This document shows, one piece after another, positions 44,744 to 53,739 of a stretch of DNA of 64,000 nucleotides. Both the position numbers and the translations under genes were made by a program. The DNA is taken from the NCBI RefSeq assembly GCF_031200575.1, contig NZ_CP133597.1, forward strand, positions 930,001 through 994,000, given 5' to 3'. The DNA comes from Ferroplasma sp. (lineage in GTDB: Archaea; Thermoplasmatota; Thermoplasmata; Thermoplasmatales; Thermoplasmataceae). Each line of letters begins with the position of its first letter. Positions within the stretch are counted from its first letter, which is position 1. The notes under the pieces are model-generated. The model did no database searches. It was not told the origin of the DNA and was given only the letters and a program-made list of their open reading frames with translations.

Positions 44744-46082
44744 AAAAATAATAACTGGACTAATAATAATGTCTATGATAATGCTGGCTATTGGGGCATC
44801 TGGAATAACATTCTCCGGGAACGGCCCGGATGTTGCTTCACCAGACACCTCTTACAATAATGATATGGCAGTAACGTCTGTATCATGGTTCTCACCTAAT
44901 TCTACAGAGCTGCCTGCTCCAGGAAGTAATGGAGTACCCCTTTATGTTACATTCACATCCTATATAACAATAACTGATGCGAATGTGTCACTCAATCTTT
45001 CTGCATATAAATCTCCACTCTCATATGCATACATAAGTGGTCAGAATTATAATGTAAGGACATATAATATCATACCGGAAATAGAGCAGGGACATTCCTA
45101 TACAATCATGCAGCTTGTAAATATCAGCAAAGAAAGCAAATATCAGTATTATGATGAAAATATAACATACAGCAATACAACAATTTCAGGAAGTACAACA
45201 TTTGCCATCCCAGTGGGGCATCCTCAGATAGGCCTTATTTCATATGTTACTAATCCACCGGTGATATACCAGACTGAGAAATTCATAAAACTTACAGCAT
45301 ACACAGAAAACACAGGGACGTCCGCAATGAAGAATGTTAATGTTAACATAACTTCGAAGGATTACAAAATTGTATCACCTGTACAGTATTCTATTGCCTA
45401 CTACCCGGCAGGAAAACTCATGAATTTTACATTCTACATTAATGCGAAGAATGTTACCGGAAATGCGCCGGTTGAGCTACATATTAATAACAGCACGTAC
45501 ACCCTGAATACCGTTATACATAGCAATGGAAAGAACGGTTTATCCGTGTCAGTCCTGAAAAAATCACTTGTTTCAGACACAAAAAAACAGATAATGATAT
45601 TTTATCTCAATGATACTGGTAACAGAACATATCTGGATCTTCAGATTCATATGTTATCCCCAAGTATAATATCTATACACGTCTCCTCTTCAAATCCACT
45701 GGGCGCCTTGACAGCAAATAATGTAACATTCGCCCAGATTAAACCCGGGGAAAGCATCACTGTTACCTATGTGGTAGATACCTCATCTGTCCCATCAGGA
45801 AATTATCCAGTACAGATGCTGGTAGAGTATCATTTCAACAACACTGCCGAAACCTTTGATAAAGTGTATACCTATAATCAGAAAATTGTTCCCACCACAA
45901 CAGAGCAGGTTGAAAACACAATGGTGGAGCCACTGTATGCAGGCCTGGCCTCCATTATAATAGTAATACTTATTTCTATCGCAGGCATTGCAGTGCACTC
46001 AAAAAGGAAATCAAGAGATATGGAAAATAAGAAGCATGCCAAAAATCAGGAAAAGAAGAGTGATTCTAAAAAGAATGAATAA
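44730..46082 (+). CDS. Exported COG1361-like protein with C-terminal membrane anchor
   Basis: 450 residues from ATG at 44730 (an in-frame ATG at 44718 adds four). A signal peptide is at the start (KIITGLIIMSMIMLAIGASGI). Three to four immunoglobulin-like repeats follow, with 'VSVNITSKDYKIV' and 'IKPGESITVTYVVDTSSVPSGNYPVQM', the pattern of COG1361/CARDB-type envelope proteins. Then a single C-terminal helix (AGLASIIIVILISIAGIAVH) and a very basic tail (KRKSRDMENKKHAKNQ). The start lies inside the exporter gene, so the two are coupled. It may be an envelope adaptor of the exporter; that role is inferred. Confidence 0.72.
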   Translation: MKTYKKIITGLIIMSMIMLAIGASGITFSGNGPDVASPDTSYNNDMAVTSVSWFSPNSTELPAPGSNGVPLYVTFTSYITITDANVSLNLSAYKSPLSYAYISGQNYNVRTYNIIPEIEQGHSYTIMQLVNISKESKYQYYDENITYSNTTISGSTTFAIPVGHPQIGLISYVTNPPVIYQTEKFIKLTAYTENTGTSAMKNVNVNITSKDYKIVSPVQYSIAYYPAGKLMNFTFYINAKNVTGNAPVELHINNSTYTLNTVIHSNGKNGLSVSVLKKSLVSDTKKQIMIFYLNDTGNRTYLDLQIHMLSPSIISIHVSSSNPLGALTANNVTFAQIKPGESITVTYVVDTSSVPSGNYPVQMLVEYHFNNTAETFDKVYTYNQKIVPTTTEQVENTMVEPLYAGLASIIIVILISIAGIAVHSKRKSRDMENKKHAKNQEKKSDSKKNE

Positions 46083-46111
46083 ATTTTTTAACTTTATAGG
46101 AATTGATTTAT

Positions 46112-46606
46112 ATGAACGATTACTCCCTGCGTATACTCTACATACTCAACCTCAAAGAAATGACCGGATATGGATTATCAAAGCAACTTTTTAATTCAGC
46201 AACAGGAAAAAATATTTCCAATGGGGCTCTGATACCTGTACTAAACCGCCTCATGGCGGATAATTTTATTACATTCAATATACGTAAAGGAAAGAAGTAT
46301 TACTTGCTTACAGATAAGGGTAAAAAATTTGTCAGCAATGTACTTGACCTCAATGAGGAGGTCAGGGATCAGGCTATTTTTGATGCAATTGATCGTGAAT
46401 TCCCATATATTAATGTATTTACAGATATAGGTGATTACAATGTTCTGAAAGAGTTGATAAGAGAAATTGGCCATCCAATTATTGAAATAATAAGGCAGGT
46501 GTTCTATCTCAGAAAGAATGGAGATGAAGAAGCCATTGACAATATAAAGAAAATGCTACAAAATGTACTGGATGAGGCCAGAGAAAGAAATATTAACAAA
46601 AAATAA
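46112..46606 (+). CDS. PadR-family transcriptional regulator
   Basis: 164 residues. 'SLRILYILNLKEMTGYGLSKQLFNSATGKNISNGALIPVLNRLMADNFI' is the PadR-type winged helix (Y-G and the 'GALIPVLNRL' recognition helix), followed by 'RKGKKYYLLTDKGKKFV' wing. A C-terminal helical dimerisation part follows (about 85-164). ATG at 46112 is preferred; a TTG frame reaches 46103. It is the last gene of the exporter operon, and it likely represses it through the palindrome at 43270-43285. Confidence 0.82.
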   Translation: MNDYSLRILYILNLKEMTGYGLSKQLFNSATGKNISNGALIPVLNRLMADNFITFNIRKGKKYYLLTDKGKKFVSNVLDLNEEVRDQAIFDAIDREFPYINVFTDIGDYNVLKELIREIGHPIIEIIRQVFYLRKNGDEEAIDNIKKMLQNVLDEARERNINKK

Positions 46607-46668
46607 TTAAGGGGATTTCAGGCATATTCGCATCATTATAGTAAGATTATATGGTATACATATTGGAT

Positions 46669-46944
46669 TTAAATTTCTGATAATAAATCTATAAGTTTTT
46701 TAATAGAATCACCTTCCTTAACAGATGCATTCAGGTCAAATTCAGCCTTAATTGCCAGTTCCTTATTTCCTGCTGGTATGAGAAAGTAGGCCATCTGATT
46801 GTTACCCAAAAGTATAATTTTATCCTTTGTGATCTTGCCCGTGGTTTTATCTTTATATGAATATCTTATGAACTTTCCAGAATCAACATAAATTCTTTCT
46901 TCAAGCTTTCCGGATTTAGTCTTAGTTTCATATGGTTCAGCCAT
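46669..46944 (-). CDS. Hypothetical 91-residue protein
   Basis: Soluble, charged, no membrane segment and no Cys. It starts MAEPYETKTKSGKLEERIY and has a strand-rich middle ('KFIRYSYKDKTTGKITKDKIILLG') and a short C-terminal helix ('KEGDSIKKLIDLLSEI'). I do not recognise the family. The 242 nt between it and the next gene (46945-47186) have no clear gene, only a 7-bp hairpin (47049-47055 with 47070-47076). Confidence 0.6.
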   Translation of the reverse strand: MAEPYETKTKSGKLEERIYVDSGKFIRYSYKDKTTGKITKDKIILLGNNQMAYFLIPAGNKELAIKAEFDLNASVKEGDSIKKLIDLLSEI

Positions 46945-47186
46945 GTAGATTAATATGTGTGTCCTATAAATACGTTATCTACTGTATGATATTTTACTCA
47001 ATCTGTGTGCAACACCGAACTTGATTTATTCTAACACCTCACTCTCAGCCTTCATTTCCCATGTCAGAGATGAAGGAGTAATTCATAAATCCACAACTAA
47101 TCCAAAAGTAAATGTTATCTTAAACATCGTTCCTTATTATAGTTTTAAAGCAATAGAATTTTATTCTCCAATTTCATTACACATTT

Positions 47187-47342
47187 ATGGTAGCGAAAGT
47201 AACAGAATTCAAAGGTCATAAGGTATTGACGTTGATGAATAGTGAGGAGGACAAATATCCATTTACATTCGGAGTGGCAAAGGCGAAGTTAATTATGGCC
47301 AATCTTGATGAGATAAAAAAGTTTATTGAAGAAAACCAATAA
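47187..47342 (+). CDS. Small protein of 51 residues, unknown function
   Basis: Starts MVAKVTEFKGHKVLTLMN and continues 'EEDKYPFTFGVAKAKLIMANLDEIKKFIEENQ'. The strand-strand-helix order and regular hydrophobic spacing look like a real folded domain, and coding bias is good across the whole frame. It lies 10 nt upstream of the RNA 2',3'-cyclic phosphodiesterase gene, so the two are probably co-transcribed and may share an RNA-related role. That link is positional. Confidence 0.65.
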   Translation: MVAKVTEFKGHKVLTLMNSEEDKYPFTFGVAKAKLIMANLDEIKKFIEENQ

Positions 47343-47352
47343 CTAATAAATT

Positions 47353-47868
47353 ATGAGGATGTTTATAGCATCACATATAAGGATAACTCCTGAAATAGAA
47401 TCCCTTGTAAAGTCGCTTTCCAGTAATAAGAACCTGAAGGTTACTGCACTAAATAATTTTCATCTTACATATTTGTTCCTTGGGGACATCAGTTCAAAAG
47501 AGTCAGACCGTGTGGCTGATGAAATAAAGAAAATTTCCGGTGTTAAGTTCACTGTAAAAATTTCAGGCATAACAGCATTTCCTGATATTAATCATCCACG
47601 GGTTATAGTCCTTGTTCTGAAAAGCGAATTTTTAAGTGAAATTTATAATTCTATTTTAAGACTTTTACCAGAATATGAAAACAGTAACCAAAAATTCCTT
47701 CCACACATAACTATTGCACGGGCCAGGAAATCTGGAGTTGGATTAGGGATATTAAGTCCTGCAGTTCCTGATGGGGCGCTAACCATAGATAATCTATGCT
47801 TGATTAAAAGCGTTCTGACCCGTGAAGGGCCAGTATACCAAAGCGTTTACTGTAAAAAATTCAAATAA
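47353..47868 (+). CDS. thpR: RNA 2',3'-cyclic phosphodiesterase (LigT/ThpR family)
   Basis: 171 residues, typical length. Two HxTx motifs define the 2H phosphoesterase site: 'NNFHLTYLFLGD' (about 34-45) and 'FLPHITIARARKS' (about 115-127). The start 'MRMFIASHI' matches the R-x-F-x-A/I of the family. It opens 2',3'-cyclic phosphates on RNA ends, for example in tRNA processing. A 51-residue gene precedes it by 10 nt. Confidence 0.92.
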   Translation: MRMFIASHIRITPEIESLVKSLSSNKNLKVTALNNFHLTYLFLGDISSKESDRVADEIKKISGVKFTVKISGITAFPDINHPRVIVLVLKSEFLSEIYNSILRLLPEYENSNQKFLPHITIARARKSGVGLGILSPAVPDGALTIDNLCLIKSVLTREGPVYQSVYCKKFK

Positions 47869-47971
47869 TCATGGATTATTTTAATACAATGAATTGTTTT
47901 AAATGTCAAACCTTATTTTGTAATACAGTAGGCGTTGGTTATATTTATTAGTGATTTTGCCATTTGAAAGT

Positions 47972-48748
47972 ATGGTACTAGAAAGGCTTTATGTAATTCC
48001 GCATGGAGATGAGATAATAGATATGCCGGACAGGGAAAGCAAAGAAATGCATGATAAAATAATAGAGATAACCAGGGACGATAATTCAGATTCAATAATA
48101 GTTCTGACCCCTCACGGGATGACACTCTCAAGCGGAATACCAATAATCAACACTGAAAATCTTTACGGAGAGTATTCGACTAAAACAGCAAAACTGGTTA
48201 GTAAGCATAAAACCGACAAGGAAATTGTCAGAAACATAGCTGCAGAATTCGGAAAAGAGATGGTTACGGTAAATTTTGCCACATCATCGGGTCCTCTATC
48301 TGTATTTCCAGAGGATTTTGGAACAATAATTCCATTAACCTTCTTCGGCAATCAAAAAATAAGCATAATATCACAGCCCAGAATATCAGATACAGAGAAG
48401 CTCATGAGACTTGGAAGAAATATCTGGAATACTGTAGATAGTATGGACATCAAAATAAGTGTTATATTCAGCGCAGACCAGGCACACACCCATAGCAAAT
48501 CAGGTCCATATGGATTTTCTGAGTATGCCAAACTCTATGAAGACAGAATTAGAGGATATTTTGAACGTGGTTCTTTGCAGGGCCTGGAAAACATGGAACA
48601 GGGCATGGTTGTGGAGGCAAAGCCAGACAGTTACTGGAATATGGTAATTCTTAATGGATTCCTGAAAAGCTCTGGAATGCAGGTTACCATGGATTATCAT
48701 TATGTTGAAAATTATTTTGGCATGATGCTTGCGCATGGGATAAAATAG
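47972..48748 (+). CDS. LigB-family (class III extradiol dioxygenase-like) protein
   Basis: 258 residues from ATG at 47972 (a GTG frame reaches 47951). 'LYVIPHGDEI', 'IIVLTPHGMTLSSG' and 'SADQAHTHSKSGPYGF' contribute the His ligands of the LigB/MEMO fold, and 'IIPLTFFGNQKISIISQP' is the central strand pattern. Members open aromatic diols with Fe(II) or have other roles (MEMO), so substrate cannot be assigned. Tyrosine-degradation genes lie 14 kb away, with no direct link. Confidence 0.78.
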   Translation: MVLERLYVIPHGDEIIDMPDRESKEMHDKIIEITRDDNSDSIIVLTPHGMTLSSGIPIINTENLYGEYSTKTAKLVSKHKTDKEIVRNIAAEFGKEMVTVNFATSSGPLSVFPEDFGTIIPLTFFGNQKISIISQPRISDTEKLMRLGRNIWNTVDSMDIKISVIFSADQAHTHSKSGPYGFSEYAKLYEDRIRGYFERGSLQGLENMEQGMVVEAKPDSYWNMVILNGFLKSSGMQVTMDYHYVENYFGMMLAHGIK

Positions 48749-48866
48749 GATGAACTCACCCACCTGCCTGCTGCATCTACGCGGGTGTATATCTAATTCG
48801 TAGATATTTATAGTAAAATTACCTATATTTTCCTATTTAAACTGTGTTTCCTTATATAGTAAAAAT

Positions 48867-49421
48867 TCAGTAACCATAACCTGTTCCCGAAGATGATGAA
48901 GAATATGTTTTGCCAGACATGGATGCCATGGCAGATTTGGCCAATTTCTCAGTTACACTAACGGAAGTCCCGTGCCATGCCACCACAAATAACATATTCC
49001 CTTTGTATCCAAATGCAGTATTATTGTTCACGACTGTATATAAAAATCCAAGATAAGATATGTTTACAGCATTTGAATTCTTTATGCCTGTGTCAGCACT
49101 AATAAATATGGTTTTATATAATGCCTTAGCCTTGTTTGTTGAATTTGCATGGGCTTCAATTATTGTTACAAATGGAACCGGTGAGCCATTTATCGTTTTA
49201 TTGAAGTATAGTGTTTCCTCTTTGCTTATATTCGATGCTGGCCCACCAACTATAACCTTTGATTCATTAAGTTTTGAGTTGTTTCCCATGTCTGTGTATA
49301 TGGAACTGGAAGATGGAAACCCAAAGTGTGGACTGCTGTCAATCAAATAATATGAGACCCCGCCAGCTATCACAATTACCACAACAATAACCACTATAAC
49401 ATATTTGAATTTTCTTTCCAT
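48867..49421 (-). CDS. Membrane-anchored extracytoplasmic protein, Ser/Gly-rich end
   Basis: 184 residues from ATG at 49421 (MERKFKYVIVVIVVVIVIAGG), a signal anchor right at the start; a frame starting at 49490 adds 23 residues and is less likely. The outer domain has 'VIVGGPASNISKEETLYFN' and 'VVNNNTAFGYKGNMLFVVAWHG', then a low-complexity SSSSSGTGYGY end. Several N-x-S/T sequons are present. Family not recognised. The 118 nt before its 3' end contain a CACCC/GGGTG hairpin (near 48759-48785). Confidence 0.6.
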   Translation of the reverse strand: MERKFKYVIVVIVVVIVIAGGVSYYLIDSSPHFGFPSSSSIYTDMGNNSKLNESKVIVGGPASNISKEETLYFNKTINGSPVPFVTIIEAHANSTNKAKALYKTIFISADTGIKNSNAVNISYLGFLYTVVNNNTAFGYKGNMLFVVAWHGTSVSVTEKLAKSAMASMSGKTYSSSSSGTGYGY

Positions 49422-49596
49422 ATCACTCAAAGATTTAACCTGAATATAAATAAAAACATTTATTTCACTTCCAGGAAGTAAATGGTGCATAAATTTAATT
49501 TATATGTCACAGTTTATTTTAATTTTTATCTGCACGCCTGAGGAATTAGCCGGAACAGAAGTTAACATGTTTCTGTATTTATATCTCAGAATCCGC

Positions 49597-50526
49597 TTAT
49601 GGTTCACGTTTGCTGTATAAATTTTCTCTTATACCTGTATTAAAAATTGTCCGAAACCTAACAAAAATAAAGTAATCTATTTCATCTTTATCCAGCTCCT
49701 CAGAAATTGCATCCAGATGCTCCAGTGTACTGTACATAAAAAAAATGCTGTAAAAACTATGTCTCTCCTTAACCCATATTTTTAGTGGCGCCTTTGCAAT
49801 TGAAATTTCATTTATTTTATTACCTTTTACGGAGGATTTCATAATTACTGCTGTGGCTGTATTTATTCCCGGTATCCTTGTCTGGTCTATAACCGGTAAA
49901 AGCTCCAGTTTACCCTGCTGCAATAACACATCAAGCTGTCTTCTGGCACTTCTCTCAGAAATATTCATCTTTTCTGATATCATGGCAAAGTTTAAGGTGG
50001 AGATGTCCGAATATGAGAGATATGACAAAAGTTTGGTCTGCTCCCGAATATATAATTCATCCCCTGCGATATCATTTATATCCATAATATTGTTAAAATC
50101 AACACCCATCATGCTGCATAGTATTATTGAGGAACTGTAACCTCTTGTTTGTGAATCGGCAAGTATTGAAACAAAGATAGCATCTGAACACGATATTTTA
50201 TCTCCCCTATGCATACCCCTATATATTTTAATAGGGCAAAAATATTCAAGGAAATAGAGATGGCCAAGATTGTATTCCATAATATGTATATTTGATAATG
50301 AAATTCCTGTTATAATATAATAAAATTTTCTGTTAAATGCTGGAAGTAATATTAGGCCATTTAGTGTTCCGGTTGTTTCCAGATTTTTCCATGTCTTATA
50401 TATGGACACTGGGGGATATCCATACCGCTTAGAGATAACATATGCGGTTGGCCTGTCAGAGAACTTATAATAAATACGTGATGGGAAATCTAGTGATGAT
50501 AGAATAGAAAGTACGTATTTATCCAT
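49597..50526 (-). CDS. Double-HTH transcriptional regulator-like protein
   Basis: 309 residues. Two helix-turn-helix-like segments are seen: an N-terminal one ('PTAYVISKRYGYPPVSIYKTWKNLETTG') and a clearer central one ('LNFAMISEKMNISERSARRQLDVLLQQGKLEL', about 185-215). The C-terminal 'HSFYSIFFMYSTLEHLDAISEELDKDEIDYFIFVRF' resembles an RAM/ACT-type ligand domain as in Lrp-like regulators. It is divergent from the broken MFS gene across 175 nt. Target and ligand unknown. Confidence 0.65.
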   Translation of the reverse strand: MDKYVLSILSSLDFPSRIYYKFSDRPTAYVISKRYGYPPVSIYKTWKNLETTGTLNGLILLPAFNRKFYYIITGISLSNIHIMEYNLGHLYFLEYFCPIKIYRGMHRGDKISCSDAIFVSILADSQTRGYSSSIILCSMMGVDFNNIMDINDIAGDELYIREQTKLLSYLSYSDISTLNFAMISEKMNISERSARRQLDVLLQQGKLELLPVIDQTRIPGINTATAVIMKSSVKGNKINEISIAKAPLKIWVKERHSFYSIFFMYSTLEHLDAISEELDKDEIDYFIFVRFRTIFNTGIRENLYSKREP

Positions 50527-50701
50527 GAATAAATATTATTTTATAAGTATATAATTTTATCCCATATCTGTTAGTTAAATATTTAGAATACTTGGGATGT
50601 TTTATGAAATAATAAACTATAAGGGAGGGATGCCATCCCTAATTTTATATTGACAAATGTTATCATGCAACGTTTTATATAATACCTTTTTATGACACTC
50701 T

Positions 50702-51982
50702 ATGGAAAATACTAAGGTTAGTGTTGCATCATCTCTTAAAAAGAGGTATATAAGAATAGCACCAATACTGTTTTTCCTTTATGTTATAAACTTTTTAGAC
50801 CGGGTGAATCTTTCCTACGCCATTTAGGCCGGGATGTTCACGGATATCGGAGCACCGGCATCATCTGCTGATTTAATAGCAGGTATTGCCTCAGCACTGT
50901 TTTTCGTAGCATACGCCCTACCACAGGTTTTTACTACATTAAGGATAAATAAGGTTGGAGTAAGAAAGATATTTGCAGTGGCTTTCACTGCATGGGGAAT
51001 AATTACAATTGCAACAGGTTTTGTTTCAAACGTTCCAGAGGTTTATGCTCTAAGATTTATTCTTGGACTTGCAGAGGCGCCATTTTATGCAGGTGTAATG
51101 TTCTTCATGGGAATCTGGTTTATTGAGTCTGAAAGGGGAGTTGCCAACAGTTTCTTCAACGCCGCCATACCGGTTGCGGGAATATTCGGTGGGCTTATCT
51201 CAGGGGAAATATTTCTGGTATATGGAAATAATCCTGGCTGGAGGTACCTTTTCGTTATAGAAGGCATACTGGCGTTAATATCTGTTGCCATTCTCTGGGT
51301 GGTTTTAACCGATTTCCCTGAGCAGGCAAAATGGATGTCAAAGGAAGAAAGGGATGCACTTCAGGGTGATCTGGATCTTGAGGAAAAGAATAAGCCCATA
51401 AAAGTTTCATGGAAGGAAGCCCTCATGCAGCCAGATGTTATTATTTTAACTGTGGTTTATTTCCTTGGGGTTACAGCACTCTACGGCTACTCAATATGGC
51501 TTCCGTCTATAATAAAATCATTCGCACATGTCCACGCTGCGGAGGCAAGTTTCCTGTCTGATATACCGTATATCGTTGCAGCAATTGCACTGATATTCAT
51601 TTTAAGGTATTCCGATAAGAAAGGAGATAGGAAACGCCTGACTGCAATTATATTCTTTACTGCATTTATAGGTTTATCCTTAAGCGCCTTTACCATATCT
51701 AACGCTATCATATCCTTTATATTCTTTACCATATCTGCTATAGGAATATTCACTTTCCTGCCTGTTTTCTGGAATATACCCCAGGAATCTTTAACAAGGG
51801 AAAGCTCAGCAGCTTCAATTGGCCTTATAAACGGTCTTGGGAATCTCGGTGGTGCCGTTGGACCCATAGTTGTGGGCGGTCTGGAAGTTGTAACTCATTC
51901 CTTTGTTGCAGGTGTGTATGGAATGGCTATATTTGCAGGGCTTGCAGGTGTTTTGGTTCTATTTGTTAAACATTCAAGATAA
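50702..51982 (+). pseudogene. MFS transporter (ACS-like) with in-frame TAG at codon 42
   Basis: The frame starts [19 protein letters not shown] and gives a good first helix and '[11 protein letters not shown]', the anion:cation symporter family start. TAG at 50825-50827 then interrupts it, and the frame continues without further lesion for 385 codons ('AGMFTDIG', 'VAYALPQVF', 'GIWFIESERGVANS'). Translation from ATG at 50834 would lack helix 1 and is unlikely to make a working carrier. TAG is used as an ordinary stop elsewhere in the window, so this is best read as a recent nonsense mutation (sequencing error not excluded). Confidence 0.8.
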
Positions 51983-51988
51983 ACATAC

Positions 51989-52010
51989 TTTTTTAAAAAA
52001 TTAATTTTTT
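51989..52010 (+). terminator. T/A-rich termination region after the MFS pseudogene
   Basis: Two runs of six T with an A run between (TTTTTT-AAAAAA-TTAATTTTTT) follow the stop codon directly; the first runs can pair as a short hairpin. Confidence 0.45.
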
Positions 52011-52090
52011 CCTTTATCAATATTGATATATATAGATATATTGTACACAATTTTCTATTTGGATTTTTATTAAATATACACTTTCAATGG

Positions 52091-53479
52091 ATGCATATGG
52101 CATACAATGCTTTAGATAATGCAAAGATGAATTCTCTGCATAAAAAAATTACAGCGCTATCTGTAGGAGGAACATTTCTTGATGGTTATGATATTTCCAT
52201 AATATCAGTTGCACTGATTGTAATGTCTAAATCGGCTTTTGACCTGAATACAGATTTCGGAAAGGCCATGATAGCGGCTTCTACTACAATCGGAATGCTT
52301 GTAGGTGCGATACTCTTCGGATATATTACAGACCTTTACGGCAGGAGAACTATGTATATGTATGATATGGCAATTTTTATTGTTCTGACCATAGCAACTG
52401 CCTTTTCGTGGAACTTTGCTGCTCTGTTTACATTCAGGTTCATACTGGGACTCGGCCTGGGCGCTGATTATGCTATTGGTACAACTATCATAAGCGAGTT
52501 TTCACCGGTTAAATACCGGGGAAAGTTACTGGTTACAAATGTGCTGGCGTGGTTTGTAGGGGCTGCTGTTGCAGCGGGAACAGGGTACCTTCTGCTTTCT
52601 CTTGGCCCGCAGTCATGGAGATACATGTTTCTGCTGGGAATTGTTCCTGCTGCAATAATTCTGATCCTCAGAAGAGACGTGCCAGAATCAGTTAGATGGC
52701 TTAACAACAAGGGAAAGACCAAGGAAGCATCGGATGTAGAAAAGGAACTTACAGGAACATCCGATAATCTCGCTATTATTAAAAAAGACAATAAAAATCC
52801 TATCAAAGACCTTGTTAGCAGGAAATATATCAAAAGCCTACTTTTCATCGGAATATTCTGGTTTACCTTTGACGCTTCATTCTATGGGATTAGCATATTC
52901 AGCCCAACAATACTGGAGCTTCTAGGATTAAAGGCCAGACTAGCAGTGCTGGGATCCGGTATATTCGATATATTCGCAATACTGGGTAGCCTTACGGCCA
53001 TTGTACTGATTGACAGAATAGGCAGAAAGGGTATCACCATTATAGGATTTTTGGGAATGGTTATATCACTGGCAGCCCTTGGTATAGTCACCTATTATGT
53101 TCCCAATAAATCCGCATTTATAACAGATGGTGCGCTGATATTTGCATTGTTCCTTTTATTCTATATTACAGAGGCTATAGGTCCAGGGTCTACAGATTTT
53201 GTATATCCTGTAGAGCTATTCCCAACGGAAGACCGTGCAACAGCACAGGGATTCGGAACTTCTGTGAGCAGGATAGGGGCAATTCTGGGTATAACCACAT
53301 TTCCGTTTATAGTTTCTGCATATGGATTTAGTACCAGTCTATTCTTTTTTACTGCACTGGCGCTGATAGGTCTCCTAGCAACCATATTCCTCGGTACAGA
53401 AACCAAGGGAAAAACACTGGAAGAAATCAATACCGAAGAGGAACACCCCGGGAATACTTCGAGCACAGGAGCAAAATAA
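52091..53479 (+). CDS. MFS transporter, sugar-porter-like
   Basis: 462 residues, 12 helices. 'GGTFLDGYDISIISVALIVM' in helix 1, 'GYITDLYGRRTMYMYDM' between helices 2 and 3, 'RFILGLGLGADYAIGTTIISEFSPVKYRGKLL' in helix 4 and its loop, and 'VELFPTEDRATAQGFGTSVSRIGAILG' in the second half are typical of sugar-porter and metabolite symporters. The C-terminus 'GTETKGKTLEEIN' is a strong sugar-porter ending. Substrate unknown. T-rich DNA after the stop (53484-53500) probably terminates the transcript. Confidence 0.84.
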   Translation: MHMAYNALDNAKMNSLHKKITALSVGGTFLDGYDISIISVALIVMSKSAFDLNTDFGKAMIAASTTIGMLVGAILFGYITDLYGRRTMYMYDMAIFIVLTIATAFSWNFAALFTFRFILGLGLGADYAIGTTIISEFSPVKYRGKLLVTNVLAWFVGAAVAAGTGYLLLSLGPQSWRYMFLLGIVPAAIILILRRDVPESVRWLNNKGKTKEASDVEKELTGTSDNLAIIKKDNKNPIKDLVSRKYIKSLLFIGIFWFTFDASFYGISIFSPTILELLGLKARLAVLGSGIFDIFAILGSLTAIVLIDRIGRKGITIIGFLGMVISLAALGIVTYYVPNKSAFITDGALIFALFLLFYITEAIGPGSTDFVYPVELFPTEDRATAQGFGTSVSRIGAILGITTFPFIVSAYGFSTSLFFFTALALIGLLATIFLGTETKGKTLEEINTEEEHPGNTSSTGAK

Positions 53480-53540
53480 GTCATTTTTTTAAATTTTTAT
53501 TATGTGGTTTTAACCGCTAATAAGAATATTCATATATAAT

Positions 53541-53717
53541 TATGCATGGTTATGTATTATAATAGGTAAGATATGCACAATCAGGGAAGCATGCTATATA
53601 TTAGAGAAAGATGCAACCACGTTGAGAATATGGGACAGAGAGGGGAAAATATACTGCATAAGACTTTCAAATAATTTTAGGAGGGTGCCAGAATATCTGC
53701 TGAATGGATACCTATAA
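53541..53717 (+). pseudogene. Fragment of an IS607-type serine recombinase (TnpA)
   Basis: The translation 'KICTIREACYILEKDATTLRIWDREGKIYCIRLSNNFRRVPEYLL' matches the N-terminal MerR-type DNA-binding part of IS607 recombinases (T-I-R-E-A, T-L-R-I-W-D-R-E-G-K-I, R-R-V-P-E). It stops at 53715-53717, has no start codon in frame, and has no catalytic resolvase domain. It is a remnant of an element whose rest is gone. Confidence 0.75.
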
Positions 53718-53739
53718 GGAAATCTACTTTATATTATAT

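Noticed and set aside
46945-47186. Possible transposase tail on the minus strand (KFGVAHRLSKISYS) and a 66-codon plus-strand frame
   Set aside because: The pieces are short, contain stops, and no known transposase pattern can be followed. The plus-strand frame has poor coding composition.
48757-48790. CACCC/GGGTG hairpin as a small RNA or C/D-box RNA
   Set aside because: Only five base pairs with a long loop, and no C and D boxes in the right places.
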